A stretch of DNA of 64,000 nt from Lachnospiraceae bacterium UBA2864 (GCA_002350525.1 DEFA01000013.1:1363-65362); one strand, 5' to 3'; counted from the first letter of the stretch, positions 8,443-18,508 are shown. Translations and numbers: made by a program. The notes: generated by a model not told the origin, from the sequence alone.

Positions 8443-10299
8443 ATGAATATATTAAATGTTGAAAATGTATCGAAAACATATATGGAGAGGGCTGTCCTTG
8501 ATGATATATCCGTAGGTATAAGCGATACCGATAAGATCGGTGTTGTGGGAACCAACGGAACGGGAAAGTCCACACTTCTCGGAATTGTAGCCGGAGTTGT
8601 TTCTCCCGACAGCGGTAAGGTTGTTAGGGGAAATACACTCCGGATATCTTATCTTCCGCAGAATCCGGAATTTGATTTAAATAAGACGCTTCTGGAGAAT
8701 ATAACCGATACTATTTATTCCGGAGGAGATCACTGGGATAAAATGGGCGAGATCAAGGCAAATCTTGCAAAGTTCGGTATAGATGATCCGGAATGTAATC
8801 CGTCCATTCTGTCGGGAGGACAGAAGAAGAGGGCGGCTCTTGTTGCGGCTGTTATGACGCCGTCGGATCTTCTGATTCTCGATGAGCCGACGAATCACCT
8901 TGATTCGGAAATGATAGAATGGCTCGAGGACTATCTGAAGAGATTCCGCGGGGCTATTCTTATGGTTACGCATGACAGATACTTCCTGGATGAGGTTACG
9001 AATCAGATACTGGAAATCGATAAGGGCAGAGCCTATAGATATGAATCCAATTATTCGGGATTTCTGGAGCTGAAGCAGCAGAGGCTGGATTATGAAATGG
9101 CAGCAGAGAGAAAAGCGGCGGCTCTTTACAGGAAGGACCTTGCATGGATACTGAGAGGTGCCAGAGCCAGATCCACAAAGCAGAAAGCGCATATTCAGAG
9201 ATTTGAAGCGCTCCGTGACAGAGAACGTCCGGAAGAGGAGAGACAGGTAGAGCTCGCATCTCTTCCGTCAAGAATGGGTAACAAGACCATTATACTCGAC
9301 AACATTTCCAAGAAGTATGATGAGAAAACACTTTTTCATGATTTTACATACACCTTTAATAAACTGGACAGAATAGGAATCATCGGTCCGAACGGCTGCG
9401 GCAAGTCGACTCTTATAAAGATAATAGTCGGAGCGCTTGAGCCGGATACGGGTTCGGTTGAGATAGGACAGACCATACAGATAGGATATTTCAGTCAGGA
9501 AAATGAAGCGCTGGACGAATCTGCGCGAGTCATAGATTATATAAAGGATACCGCCGAGTATATTAGGACGAAGGACGGCCTGATGTCTGCGTCCGTAATG
9601 TGTGAGAGATTCCTCTTTACACCGGAAATGCAGTACGCACCGATAGGAAAGCTTTCGGGTGGTGAGAAGAGAAGACTGTATCTGCTGAAAGTTTTGATGT
9701 CTGCGCCGAATGTTATAATTCTCGATGAGCCGACCAATGACCTGGATATCCAGACACTTAGAATTCTGGAAGATTATCTGGACAGCTTTGCGGGAATAAT
9801 CATTACCGTATCGCATGACAGATATTTCCTGGATAGAGTAGTAACGAGAATATTTGCATTTGAACCTGACGGAACCCTGTTTCAGAGCGAAGGTGGGTAT
9901 TCGGATTACCTGATTCATAAGGGGATAATAGCGGAAGCTGCTGCGGATAATTCGAGCGGCGCATCGGGAAGAAATACCGGATCCGGTAAGAGTTCCGACA
10001 AAAATGCAGGCGAAAAATCCGACGACTCGGATAAGAAGAAGGGTAAATACCGTGCTCCCCGTGAGAAGACAAAGCTATCCTTCAACGAACAGAAGGAATA
10101 TGATAATATCGAGTCCGAGATAGAGAAGCTTGAAGAACGAAGTGCCGAGCTTGAAGAACTTATGGTGGGAGCGGCAACGGATTTTCCAAGACTTATGGAA
10201 CTCAGTAAGGAAAAAGAAGAAGTTGATGCTGAGATAGAGCGTAAGATGGAACGCTACATAGAACTTCAGGAAATGGTAGACAGCTTCGCTGCCAAGTAG
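8443..10299 (+). CDS. ABC-F family ATPase (Uup-like)
   Basis: This 618-residue soluble protein has two ABC cassettes. The first has Walker A GTNGTGKST near residue 36, signature LSGGQKKRA near 125 and Walker B LLILDEPTNHLD. The second has GPNGCGKST, LSGGEKRRLYL and VIILDEPTNDLD. The linker between them, rich in basic residues and ending in ARSTKQKAHIQRFEAL, is the P-site-tRNA interaction motif type. A charged low-complexity stretch (about 505-545) precedes a C-terminal coiled coil (about 550-618), as in Uup. There is no membrane segment. ABC-F proteins act on ribosomes, and antibiotic resistance cannot be inferred. Confidence 0.9.
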   Translation: MNILNVENVSKTYMERAVLDDISVGISDTDKIGVVGTNGTGKSTLLGIVAGVVSPDSGKVVRGNTLRISYLPQNPEFDLNKTLLENITDTIYSGGDHWDKMGEIKANLAKFGIDDPECNPSILSGGQKKRAALVAAVMTPSDLLILDEPTNHLDSEMIEWLEDYLKRFRGAILMVTHDRYFLDEVTNQILEIDKGRAYRYESNYSGFLELKQQRLDYEMAAERKAAALYRKDLAWILRGARARSTKQKAHIQRFEALRDRERPEEERQVELASLPSRMGNKTIILDNISKKYDEKTLFHDFTYTFNKLDRIGIIGPNGCGKSTLIKIIVGALEPDTGSVEIGQTIQIGYFSQENEALDESARVIDYIKDTAEYIRTKDGLMSASVMCERFLFTPEMQYAPIGKLSGGEKRRLYLLKVLMSAPNVIILDEPTNDLDIQTLRILEDYLDSFAGIIITVSHDRYFLDRVVTRIFAFEPDGTLFQSEGGYSDYLIHKGIIAEAAADNSSGASGRNTGSGKSSDKNAGEKSDDSDKKKGKYRAPREKTKLSFNEQKEYDNIESEIEKLEERSAELEELMVGAATDFPRLMELSKEKEEVDAEIERKMERYIELQEMVDSFAAK

Positions 10300-10371
10300 A
10301 TTATCAGAGGATGGATCCCGGGTGGTAAAACGCTTAGGGATTCACGCCTTAGCAAAACGGGAGGATTATAA

Positions 10372-11484
10372 ATGAGTACAAAGATATACAGAGACAGAGA
10401 TGCTGTAGTTAAAAACAGCAGTGCATTTAAGAAATTGGGAAGCAGGGCGCTTATAGTTACGGGAAAGCATTCCGCTGCTAAGAACGGTTCACTGGATGAT
10501 GTAAAAACAGCGCTCGATAAAGAAGGAATCGGTTATGTCATTTATAACGATATAGAGGAGAATCCTTCTGTAGAGACTTGCTTTAAAGCGGCAAAGACAG
10601 GAACGGATGAGGAATGTGACTTCGTGATCGGAATCGGAGGAGGTTCTCCGATGGATGCAGCCAAGGCGGCAGCTCTTATCATGAAGAATCCGGATATGGA
10701 TGAGGCGAAGCTCTATGATAAGAGTCTTAAGCTTGAGGCTCTTCCCGTAGCAGAGATTCCTACAACCTGCGGAACAGGATCGGAAGTGACCGGAGTTTCG
10801 GTCATATCGGTTCCGGGTAAAAGAACCAAGTGCAGTCTGCCGCATAAGATATTCCCGGAAGTCGCATTTCTTGATGCAAAGTATCTTCTTGCGGCACCGG
10901 TAAGCATTATAAGATCTACGAGTATAGATGCATTGGGTCACATATTTGAGAGTTATATCAATACTGCGGCAAGTGAGGAAAGTAAAGCCGTCGGTGTTGA
11001 CGGATTAAAGATATGGGCAGCAGCAAAGGATGTGATATTCGGAACCGAGGCTAAGGGAATGACCGGTGCGGATATGGGTTTCAGCTACGAAGTATTGGAC
11101 AGCATGCTTCTCGCATCCAACTATGCAGGCTTTGCGATTAAAGGTGCCGGAACCAGTGCACCGCATGCACTCAGTTACCGCCAGACCTTTGAATTCGGAG
11201 TTCAGCACGGAAAGGCAATCGGACATTTTCAGGCAGGATATCTTAAATATGCGGATAAGGGTGATCAGAGAATACTTCTCGGCTCTGCGGGATTTAGAGA
11301 TTTCGATGAGTTTGAAGAGTTTATAGCAAAGGAGTGTGCTATAACCGAAGCTCCGAAGGATAGAGTAGATGAAGTAAAGCTTCAGTCAGTCGAAGAAATG
11401 CTGGCCGACGAAGCACGTCTCGCTCGTATCCCATATAAGGTAGACCGTGCAATCCTTATGGATATCGCCGGCCTTAAGGCGTAG
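10372..11484 (+). CDS. Iron-containing alcohol dehydrogenase family protein
   Basis: The 370-residue protein has the NAD-binding GIGGGSPMDAAKAAA motif near residue 87 and the conserved PTTCGTGSEVTG segment near 124. The metal-binding region is represented by the Asp and His in DALGHIFES and the two His in HALSYRQTFEFGVQHGKA. The start has a good ribosome site (GGGAGG, then ATTATAA). This group III alcohol dehydrogenase family reduces aldehydes or oxidises alcohols with NAD(P), but the substrate is unknown. The gene is monocistronic and ends before a strong bidirectional terminator. Confidence 0.9.
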   Translation: MSTKIYRDRDAVVKNSSAFKKLGSRALIVTGKHSAAKNGSLDDVKTALDKEGIGYVIYNDIEENPSVETCFKAAKTGTDEECDFVIGIGGGSPMDAAKAAALIMKNPDMDEAKLYDKSLKLEALPVAEIPTTCGTGSEVTGVSVISVPGKRTKCSLPHKIFPEVAFLDAKYLLAAPVSIIRSTSIDALGHIFESYINTAASEESKAVGVDGLKIWAAAKDVIFGTEAKGMTGADMGFSYEVLDSMLLASNYAGFAIKGAGTSAPHALSYRQTFEFGVQHGKAIGHFQAGYLKYADKGDQRILLGSAGFRDFDEFEEFIAKECAITEAPKDRVDEVKLQSVEEMLADEARLARIPYKVDRAILMDIAGLKA

Positions 11485-11542
11485 TCACTAAATAAGCAGA
11501 ACAAACAATATACAAACAGAACAAAAAATAATTCAGTAGAAT

Positions 11543-11627
11543 AAAAAATCAGCCCGGATATGTCGGCGCGTGCTGCAGAGCGGCTTTTCACGCGGTTGCA
11601 GCGCGACACAGACATATCCGGGCGTCT
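11543..11627. terminator. Bidirectional terminator between convergent genes
   Basis: GCCCGGATATGTC (11552-11564) pairs perfectly with GACATATCCGGGC (11611-11623), and the inside also pairs (GCTGCA with TGCAGC). The minus strand has a six-T run just after the stem, so it best serves the minus-strand gene while also closing the plus-strand dehydrogenase gene. Confidence 0.85.
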
Positions 11628-11668
11628 ATTTATATAACACATTCAAATTAATAAAACATATTCTATAG

Positions 11669-14320
11669 CTAACTGTTTGCCAGTTCCTTCGCATATTCTA
11701 TAGCTTCCCGTACTTTCGGTATGAGAAGTATAAGTATCGTGATTATAGCTTCGATTCCGATATAACCGAGGCAGTACTGGATACTGTACCATACGGTTTC
11801 ATTATAGAAGTAAGAGCAGTTGATAACTCCTTCTATATAGCGGAGACCTACAGCAACCAGATAACCTATCCAGAAGCCGTCGATATGACCGCCGGGCTTC
11901 TTCTTCATATGTGACCAGAATCCTCCGATTCCGACTACTCCGTAACCAAGCAGATAATCGTATATTTCGGCAACTATATGGTTATGATCCAGAATATTAA
12001 ACTGGTAATCGATTCCGAACTTGAAGAAGCTGTATACTATAGCGGCTGCAATTCCTACTCTTCCTCCGAAGAAGTAAGCTATGAGGAACAGGATTACCGT
12101 ACTGAGGCATGTTACCTCACCACCTTCAACCATGTGCAGCGGACGGAGATAAGAAAGTCCCAATGCTATAAGGAAGAGTATGAGGGTGACCTCAAGTTTC
12201 CTGAGTGTAAAGCCTTCTTTCCGCTTATGACTATCTGCTTCGTTATTCCATGGCTGCCTGAACTTAAGTCCTGACTGCCGCTTCTTTCTGGCAAGAAGGG
12301 CAAGAGCTATAACGAAGAGTCCGCCTCCGCCGATGATGGTAACATCAAAGGTGCTGGTAGCTTCTTCCATAGGCATTCCCAGATATTCATACAGCATACC
12401 GAGGATTCTGACGGCAAAGTCCTGAATCTGGATAACGGCAAGGATCGTAGCAAAGATATTGATGATCATGCCGTTACGTTCTTCGGCTCTGGCACTCTTT
12501 ACATCAACCATGTGCTCGAGGAATTCCTGCTGCTCATTATACTGATCTCGAAGATCCTCGTTATCGAAGGCGTCTTTGATCTGCTCTGCTTCAAGTTGGG
12601 TTCCGTAATATTTAAAGTTATTGCTGTTCCAGAACTTTATGGTTTTCGCATAATCACGATAAAGCCCGTCTATATATTCATAAGATACATCGCCTTCATG
12701 AGAGAGCGCGGTGGATACATTGTTATTCAGTTTATTGAGAGTCGTGTTCTGGAAGAGCACAAGCTCCACTATGAAGACGTAAGTTGCGGCAAGTTCCATC
12801 CTTTCCGAAAGGTTTTCATTAAAATCTTTCAGAATGAAGGCAACCATCTTCTCACTCATGTAGGTCTCATAGTAGTCATATACCGAGCGGTTGTTTGTAG
12901 CCATGTCTATAAGTGCCTGATTCCTTATGAAGAAGTCCTGATGGACACTCTGATAGGTTTCACAGGCAAGTATATTCAGGAATTCCTGACTAACATTATC
13001 AGGCAGTTCTTCCGGACGGTTAACAGCCATACAGTCTTTAGGCATACCTGATGAACAGAGGAGTGCTTTTCCGTCTCCGCACTGATACAGGCCGTAATGC
13101 TCACGGAGATAATCATTTAGATTTATATAATTAGGATATCCTCGGTCATCCATATCCTGCCAGTTGTCATCCGATTCAGGTCTGATCTTCAGATAGCCCT
13201 GGAAAAGCTGATCCTCAATCTGGGACGGTGAGTAGCGGCAGTTAGGTATGCAGAGCATAACTACATACATGTTGGTCGCGTGATGTGCAAGGAGTGATAC
13301 ATGAGCTATCTCCTCACCTCTTATATAAGGGAGTTCCTCGTCTTCCGGATATTCGTCCATGGAATGAAGGAAGCGGAAGCTGCCGATGTATACACGCTTT
13401 AATTCATTTACAATCTTACTCTTATATTCATATCTGAGACAGTCATCCAGAGATTCGAGGAGAGGCTCGATTTCGTGCGGTACATTTTCACCTGATGTAG
13501 CCTCTTTATCTGACAAGAGTTCATCCATCTTAAGGTTGTCGGGTGAATCTTCATACGGAAGGAAGAGATATACATCGTCCTTGGTGGTCTTTCTATAAAG
13601 TCTGTCGGGATTCTTCAGGAGATATTCAAGATATATTCCGTCAGTCACGTAGACAATCTCAACGCTGTCCTCCTTTTCAAGCTGAAGCCTGTCGGGAGTT
13701 ATCCTGAAAGGGTGCGGAACAACAAATCTTCTTATTCCGAGCATACGGTCACGGAGGAACTTTTCGCCATCAGCAGTTACCGCATACGCGGAAATGCTGT
13801 TAATACCGTAACCTTCCGATTCAAGAACATTCAGATAATTTACAAATTCCGTGGTGAGCTGGGTTACAGTATCACGGCCTCTATAATCTTCATCTATAAC
13901 AACGGATATGATGAAAAGGTTATTGTGCTTAACGATTTCGCCATCTTCCTCGGTATTCTTCAGATATTCCGGCAGAATTTCATTAGGACCCAGATCATCA
14001 TCCCATATAATCTCGTGGCCTTCCTCACCGATCACGGGATTGCCATCATCATCTTTACGCGGACCTTCAACTATATCATCATAGACTTTATCGGTAATTG
14101 GGAAGAAATTGATATAACCTACCAGGTTATCCTGTTCATCCATAAGGCACACAAAGGTGCGCTTATTATGATTAAAGCGCGCTTCCATGTTCTCTATGGT
14201 ACCGACAAAATCCTCACCGGCTTTCTCACCGATCGGTCCGTATACTTTTTTATCGAGGGCGATTACCTTATCAAGGTAACTGCGATTCATATCCTCGCCC
14301 TTTAATACTCTAAAAGCCAC
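11669..14320 (-). CDS. GNAT-like domain protein with C-terminal ThiT-like membrane domain
   Basis: I prefer the GTG at 14320 (GGAGG, 7 nt spacing), giving 883 residues; an in-frame ATG at 14347 lacks a ribosome site. The first ~220 residues look like a GNAT acetyltransferase fold (LVGYINFFPI, then VVIDEDYRGRDTVTQL as motif A). The centre (about 260-640) is soluble and not recognised. A membrane helix pair follows, with the segment ERNGMIINIFATILAVIQI. The last ~160 residues form a six-helix domain. Its motifs (LHMVEGGEV, FFGGRVGIAAAIVYSFFKF, YDYLLGYGVVGIGGF, GYLVAVGLRYIEGVI) follow the thiamine ECF substrate-binding protein ThiT in order and spacing. Residues that contact thiamine in ThiT look changed. 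The fusion is unusual and the function unknown. Confidence 0.7.
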   Translation of the reverse strand: MAFRVLKGEDMNRSYLDKVIALDKKVYGPIGEKAGEDFVGTIENMEARFNHNKRTFVCLMDEQDNLVGYINFFPITDKVYDDIVEGPRKDDDGNPVIGEEGHEIIWDDDLGPNEILPEYLKNTEEDGEIVKHNNLFIISVVIDEDYRGRDTVTQLTTEFVNYLNVLESEGYGINSISAYAVTADGEKFLRDRMLGIRRFVVPHPFRITPDRLQLEKEDSVEIVYVTDGIYLEYLLKNPDRLYRKTTKDDVYLFLPYEDSPDNLKMDELLSDKEATSGENVPHEIEPLLESLDDCLRYEYKSKIVNELKRVYIGSFRFLHSMDEYPEDEELPYIRGEEIAHVSLLAHHATNMYVVMLCIPNCRYSPSQIEDQLFQGYLKIRPESDDNWQDMDDRGYPNYINLNDYLREHYGLYQCGDGKALLCSSGMPKDCMAVNRPEELPDNVSQEFLNILACETYQSVHQDFFIRNQALIDMATNNRSVYDYYETYMSEKMVAFILKDFNENLSERMELAATYVFIVELVLFQNTTLNKLNNNVSTALSHEGDVSYEYIDGLYRDYAKTIKFWNSNNFKYYGTQLEAEQIKDAFDNEDLRDQYNEQQEFLEHMVDVKSARAEERNGMIINIFATILAVIQIQDFAVRILGMLYEYLGMPMEEATSTFDVTIIGGGGLFVIALALLARKKRQSGLKFRQPWNNEADSHKRKEGFTLRKLEVTLILFLIALGLSYLRPLHMVEGGEVTCLSTVILFLIAYFFGGRVGIAAAIVYSFFKFGIDYQFNILDHNHIVAEIYDYLLGYGVVGIGGFWSHMKKKPGGHIDGFWIGYLVAVGLRYIEGVINCSYFYNETVWYSIQYCLGYIGIEAIITILILLIPKVREAIEYAKELANS

Positions 14321-14476
14321 TCTATGTCCTCCGTAAACAGTCCACATTTTAGCGTGGACACTTGCCTAAAAATTATACTTCAAAGCAGATGCAGTTGCAA
14401 CTTCACAATTAGCCTTAATTATGGTAAGGTGTTAATGTTTACAGTTTTATAAGATATATACTCAGGAGACAGAAAA

Positions 14477-15652
14477 ATGTCAGATAACGGAAAAAAGAGA
14501 CGTTCTGTAAATAACTACGGAACACGTAGAAAAAATATTGTCAGAAGGATCGTCAAAGTAGCTGCGTGGATACTGGGAATCCTCATACTTTTGGTGGCGG
14601 GGCTTTTTACATGGCTCACTGTTACCGAGTATAAACCTGCCGATATCGAAACCATAGCGGTTGAAGGAAATGCGGAGCCCGTAAGAGAGTCGGGAGCAAA
14701 GGAAGTTACTCTCGGAGACAGAGTGACTATCATGTCATGGAATATCGGATACGGAGCTCTCGGTGATAATGCGGACTTTTTCATGGATGGTGGTAAAGGC
14801 GTAAAAACCGCGGACATGGAACGTGTGATGTCAAACCTTAAGGGGATGGCAACTTCAATAAGGCTTCTTGATCCGGATATCGTATTTCTTCAGGAAGTCG
14901 ATAAGGACAGTGCGAGGTCTTATGAGATAGATGAGGCCGATTATTTCACAAGGGCTGAGAATGAGGGAAATGATAAGCAGTATCAGACCTCCTTCGCATA
15001 TAATTACAAGGTAAAATTTGTCCCTTATCCGGTTCCTCCTATCGGGAAGGTTAACGGGGGAATACTTACTATGTCGGATTATCCTCTTTCTGAATCTGAG
15101 AGACGTCAGCTGCCATGTCCGTTTTCATGGCCATACAGACTCGGTAATCTGAAGAGATGTCTTCTTGTAAGCAGAACACCTGTTTATGATACGGAAGGTA
15201 ATCCTACCGGGAAGGATCTGGTTCTTGTGAATCTTCATCTTGAGGCATATGACTCCGGAGAAGGCAAGGCTGCACAGACTGCTATGCTGAAGGATTTCCT
15301 TCAGGAAGAATATGACAAAGGCAATTATGTTATAGCGGGTGGAGATTTTAATCAGACATTTACATCGATTGACAGCAGCATGTATCCCGAAAAACCGAAC
15401 CGCTGGCACTGCGGTTCTCTTGATACAAGTGAATTCTCGGATGATTTTCAATTCATTATGGATAATTCGGCTCCGACCTGTCGCTCCCTTGATCAGAGCT
15501 ACGCCGATGCTGACAAAGAGAATTTCCAATATTATATGATCGATGGCTTTATCGTGTCGAAGAATATTTCCGTAAATATATATAACACGATAGACATGCA
15601 ATTTGAGTATACTGACCATAATCCGGCTATAATGTCTGTGACTCTTGAATAG
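14477..15652 (+). CDS. Membrane-anchored endonuclease/exonuclease/phosphatase-family protein
   Basis: The 391-residue protein has a basic N-terminus, one transmembrane helix (about residues 28-52) and then an extracytoplasmic EEP fold. Family motifs appear in order: VTIMSWNIGYGAL near 85, DIVFLQEVD with the metal-binding Glu near 135, LVNLHLEA near 245, GGDFNQTF near 290 and a final DHNPAIMSV. The EEP superfamily includes DNases, sphingomyelinases and phosphatases. The location outside the membrane favours a phosphodiesterase or phosphatase over a DNA repair enzyme. The start has AGGAGAC upstream. Confidence 0.85.
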   Translation: MSDNGKKRRSVNNYGTRRKNIVRRIVKVAAWILGILILLVAGLFTWLTVTEYKPADIETIAVEGNAEPVRESGAKEVTLGDRVTIMSWNIGYGALGDNADFFMDGGKGVKTADMERVMSNLKGMATSIRLLDPDIVFLQEVDKDSARSYEIDEADYFTRAENEGNDKQYQTSFAYNYKVKFVPYPVPPIGKVNGGILTMSDYPLSESERRQLPCPFSWPYRLGNLKRCLLVSRTPVYDTEGNPTGKDLVLVNLHLEAYDSGEGKAAQTAMLKDFLQEEYDKGNYVIAGGDFNQTFTSIDSSMYPEKPNRWHCGSLDTSEFSDDFQFIMDNSAPTCRSLDQSYADADKENFQYYMIDGFIVSKNISVNIYNTIDMQFEYTDHNPAIMSVTLE

Positions 15653-15701
15653 CAGACAGGGGAGTGTGCCGGTATAATTGATATTTAAGCAGGGGGTACG
15701 T

Positions 15702-16238
15702 ATGGAGAGGTATGATCTTTATGATATTCACAGAAGGCCGACGGGAGAATCCTTAGAGAGAGGAACGAAGGTACCGAAGGGCTATTACAGACTGGTGGTT
15801 CACAGCTGCATATTCGGAAGTGACGGAAGGATGCTGATCCAGAGACGCCAGCCCTTTAAAAGCGGATGGGCAGGAATGTGGGATATAACCGCAGGAGGCA
15901 GTGCCCAGTCAGGTGATACCAGTAACGAAGCGGCTTCCCGTGAGCTGCGTGAGGAAGTCGGAATCGATGTGGATCTTACAGACGTACGTCCGGCCATGAC
16001 TATATACTTCGACGGAGGCTTTAATGATATTTATACCATAAATATGGATGTGGATATCGATAATCTTAGGCTTCAGGAATCGGAGGTTGCCGAAGTAAAA
16101 TGGGCAACCGAAGAAGAGATTCTCGAGATGCTTAAGAATAAGGAATTTGTCCTGTATAAATCTTCATTTATCTCACTTCTGTTTTTCTTGAGAAATCATA
16201 ACGGAGCTTTTACTCATAAGGATCCGACAAAAAAGTGA
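15702..16238 (+). CDS. NUDIX hydrolase
   Basis: The ATG at 15702 follows AGGGGG with 5 nt spacing and gives 178 residues; a frame extension upstream to 15678 has no ribosome site. The Nudix box is complete (GGSAQSGDTSNEAASRELRE followed by EVGIDV). The preceding YDIHRRPTGE and VHSCIF segments resemble the isopentenyl-isomerase-like YfcD group. The family hydrolyses nucleoside diphosphates linked to another group; the substrate is not predictable. The stop codon lies directly next to the end of the convergent gene. Confidence 0.9.
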   Translation: MERYDLYDIHRRPTGESLERGTKVPKGYYRLVVHSCIFGSDGRMLIQRRQPFKSGWAGMWDITAGGSAQSGDTSNEAASRELREEVGIDVDLTDVRPAMTIYFDGGFNDIYTINMDVDIDNLRLQESEVAEVKWATEEEILEMLKNKEFVLYKSSFISLLFFLRNHNGAFTHKDPTKK

Positions 16239-17774
16239 TTAAGAATATATGATCAGCATGATGATCACGCATAGAGATACATACATAAAAGTTGATGACG
16301 TAATCTTATAGAAAGCCGTAAGCTTCTTTTTTATAAAGAGCATAAACCACACTGCAAGTATCATGGCATCTATGATAAAGAGCATGATGCAGTTAAGCCC
16401 ATAGTCCTTGCATATTATGGCATACCATATAGAGAAGGCCATAACTAGTGGGGCTCCCACAAGGAAATTTCCGTTTCCAATGGCATCTATCTTATCAGCC
16501 ATTGGAGAATTGGAGGAAAACCACAGAAAGGAATATGCGGATATGATCATTATACAAAAAGAAGTATCCAGATTACCGATGGCACCACTATATATATCCT
16601 TCCTGTAAACGAATATAGAGAAGGATAATACTGCAGCAGTGGATATGCTGAAGATCAGATATATTACATTCAGCATGGCATGAAATCTTGTAAGAATATA
16701 ATTAGTCTTACATCTTGCCGGGCTGAATCTGGTCTGCTGGGTATAATTGAAATACAAAACAGCAAGTGTGGAGGCTGTTATAATGCAAATAAGCGGTACG
16801 ACATTGCTTTTTTGGTCAAGGCTGGATACAAAACCAGGCAGTCTCTGCACATAGAAAATGAGTGATACAACTGTCATGGCACCGGTCAGATTGCATATCG
16901 TCGAAAAAACAACATTGAGGAAAGAAATATCAAATCTTCCTTCGTAGTACATAGCAACGTTAAGAAGCTCATCAGAAGAAGGCCATTTTCCGGCCTTTTT
17001 TTTATGCATGATCATTGCTATGGGAAGGTCAAGACAGAGTCCGGCTGCTATAGGAAGCAGTGACAGTCCTAAAAAGAGTATTAAATGTGTTCTGAGGGGG
17101 AGTTCTGCAATTCTTTTTACCATGGATGTCAGTGTGACTCCTTTTGTCTGAAGAGCAAAGAGGAGCATAACTATTCCATAGAGAAAGATGAAGAGCATAA
17201 ACCAGTTTTTCTGAAAATATGAGAATTGGATATTCTTCATCCGAAGGTCTTCAGTTTCATTGGATTCTTCACCCTCTTCTGAAACAGGAGTGATGGCTTG
17301 GATATCTTCTGCAGTTTCAATGGTACTGATCTCTTCAGATATATAGTCGATATCTGAGCCGACAAAGCAATATCCCATTATACCGCTGATTTTTCTCTTG
17401 TCGATTATCTGTTTATAAAGATTTTCGCATGTTTCCTTATCAAAATTGTTCATAAGAAGCTTTATAAAAGAACCTTTGATAGAGGAAATGCTTTTGGACA
17501 TATCTATAGAATTATATTCTTCTATCTGATTAAGCTGGTTTCCGGTTATATAATCGCCCTTATGGTCGATTAAATATCGGAGAACCTGAAGCTTTCGATA
17601 TTCAATCTTGCTTTTGTATCCCAAGAATTCGATTTCCTGATATGTAAAGTCAATTGAAAGACCTTTGAGATCACCACTGGTCCATATGAGTTTATTATTC
17701 TCAGGATTAATATTTTTTTCATTATCATTAGCTGTTGATTTCAATTTATAATTCCTCTGAAATGGATAAAACAA
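16239..17774 (-). CDS. Membrane protein with N-terminal winged-helix-like domain
   Basis: The 511-residue protein has a soluble N-terminal ~190 residues. These include a possible OmpR/CadC-like winged helix (GLSIDFTYQEIEFLG, then LQVLRYLIDHKGDYITGNQL, then the wing region KISGIMGYCFVG). An acidic linker follows (about 155-180). From residue ~190 to the end there are about nine to ten hydrophobic helices. The arrangement recalls one-component regulators anchored in the membrane, such as CadC, but with a polytopic sensor or transporter-like part. I do not recognise the membrane domain. DNA binding is inference. Confidence 0.55.
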   Translation of the reverse strand: MFYPFQRNYKLKSTANDNEKNINPENNKLIWTSGDLKGLSIDFTYQEIEFLGYKSKIEYRKLQVLRYLIDHKGDYITGNQLNQIEEYNSIDMSKSISSIKGSFIKLLMNNFDKETCENLYKQIIDKRKISGIMGYCFVGSDIDYISEEISTIETAEDIQAITPVSEEGEESNETEDLRMKNIQFSYFQKNWFMLFIFLYGIVMLLFALQTKGVTLTSMVKRIAELPLRTHLILFLGLSLLPIAAGLCLDLPIAMIMHKKKAGKWPSSDELLNVAMYYEGRFDISFLNVVFSTICNLTGAMTVVSLIFYVQRLPGFVSSLDQKSNVVPLICIITASTLAVLYFNYTQQTRFSPARCKTNYILTRFHAMLNVIYLIFSISTAAVLSFSIFVYRKDIYSGAIGNLDTSFCIMIISAYSFLWFSSNSPMADKIDAIGNGNFLVGAPLVMAFSIWYAIICKDYGLNCIMLFIIDAMILAVWFMLFIKKKLTAFYKITSSTFMYVSLCVIIMLIIYS

Positions 17775-17827
17775 GAAGAATAATTAACATTGATAATTAT
17801 AATAGAATACTTTTCTTAATGCAATTG

Positions 17828-17853
17828 ATCCGGCCGTGTCCGGATTTCTTTTT
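17828..17853 (+). terminator. GC-rich hairpin with U-tract in a divergent intergenic region
   Basis: ATCCGG (17828-17833) pairs with CCGGAT (17840-17845), followed by TTTCTTTTTT. It reads as a terminator on the plus strand although no plus-strand gene ends here. It may attenuate the downstream membrane-protein gene or end an antisense transcript. Confidence 0.4.
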
Positions 17854-18019
17854 TGCTCGAAAATCCCTTAAAATAGGGCAAAATCAGAGGCTGTGAAAAT
17901 TCTCGAAATAAAAAAGAAGTTTTCGGGAAAACATTTCAGGCCATGTGATGTATAAAAATAACATACAGCGCAACGTGCAAAGTGGAAAATCCGTGAGGAA
18001 GAAAAAGAAAGGAGGCATT

Positions 18020-18508
18020 ATGACTGTGGGAATAGTAGTGGTTGTAATAGTGGTAGCGGTAGTCATCGGAGTGGCTGTCGGAATGAAGCAGAGAAATATA
18101 AACAATCAGCTTCTTTCCGAAGGTAGGATGATAAAGAGAGATATCGATTTTATGGAAAAGAACTACTTTTATACATCCAGGATAGCAACATATAAGCAGA
18201 TATATGAAAAACTCGATTCGAGTGATCTGTCAGGAACAGGTGTTTCATGGAGCGGCAAGATTGGAGATATCATTTTTAAGTCATCACTTGGATGGAGCGC
18301 AAGATTGGCAGAAGTTGAATCTGATGATGAAAACCATAAGTATCTGTTTCATTTTACAAATTGGGAAACATATAGAGGGCTTCCTCAGAATACAACTTCC
18401 ATGAATGTTTTACTTACAGCAGTAGAAAAATGTATTCTCAGCGTTGACCCGACTACTAAGGTTACAACAACGGAAATGAAACTTAAGACAAAAACACATT
18501 TTTTATAA
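18020..18508 (+). CDS. Membrane-anchored protein of unknown function
   Basis: The ATG at 18020 has an ideal ribosome site (AAAGGAGG, 5 nt), giving 162 residues. A single N-terminal helix (VGIVVVVIVVAVVIGVAVGM) is followed by a soluble domain of about 130 residues, with a basic YKQIYEKL segment and a C-terminal set of threonine-rich strands. I do not recognise a family. It heads a run of four small plus-strand genes for membrane proteins or lipoproteins. Confidence 0.6.
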   Translation: MTVGIVVVVIVVAVVIGVAVGMKQRNINNQLLSEGRMIKRDIDFMEKNYFYTSRIATYKQIYEKLDSSDLSGTGVSWSGKIGDIIFKSSLGWSARLAEVESDDENHKYLFHFTNWETYRGLPQNTTSMNVLLTAVEKCILSVDPTTKVTTTEMKLKTKTHFL

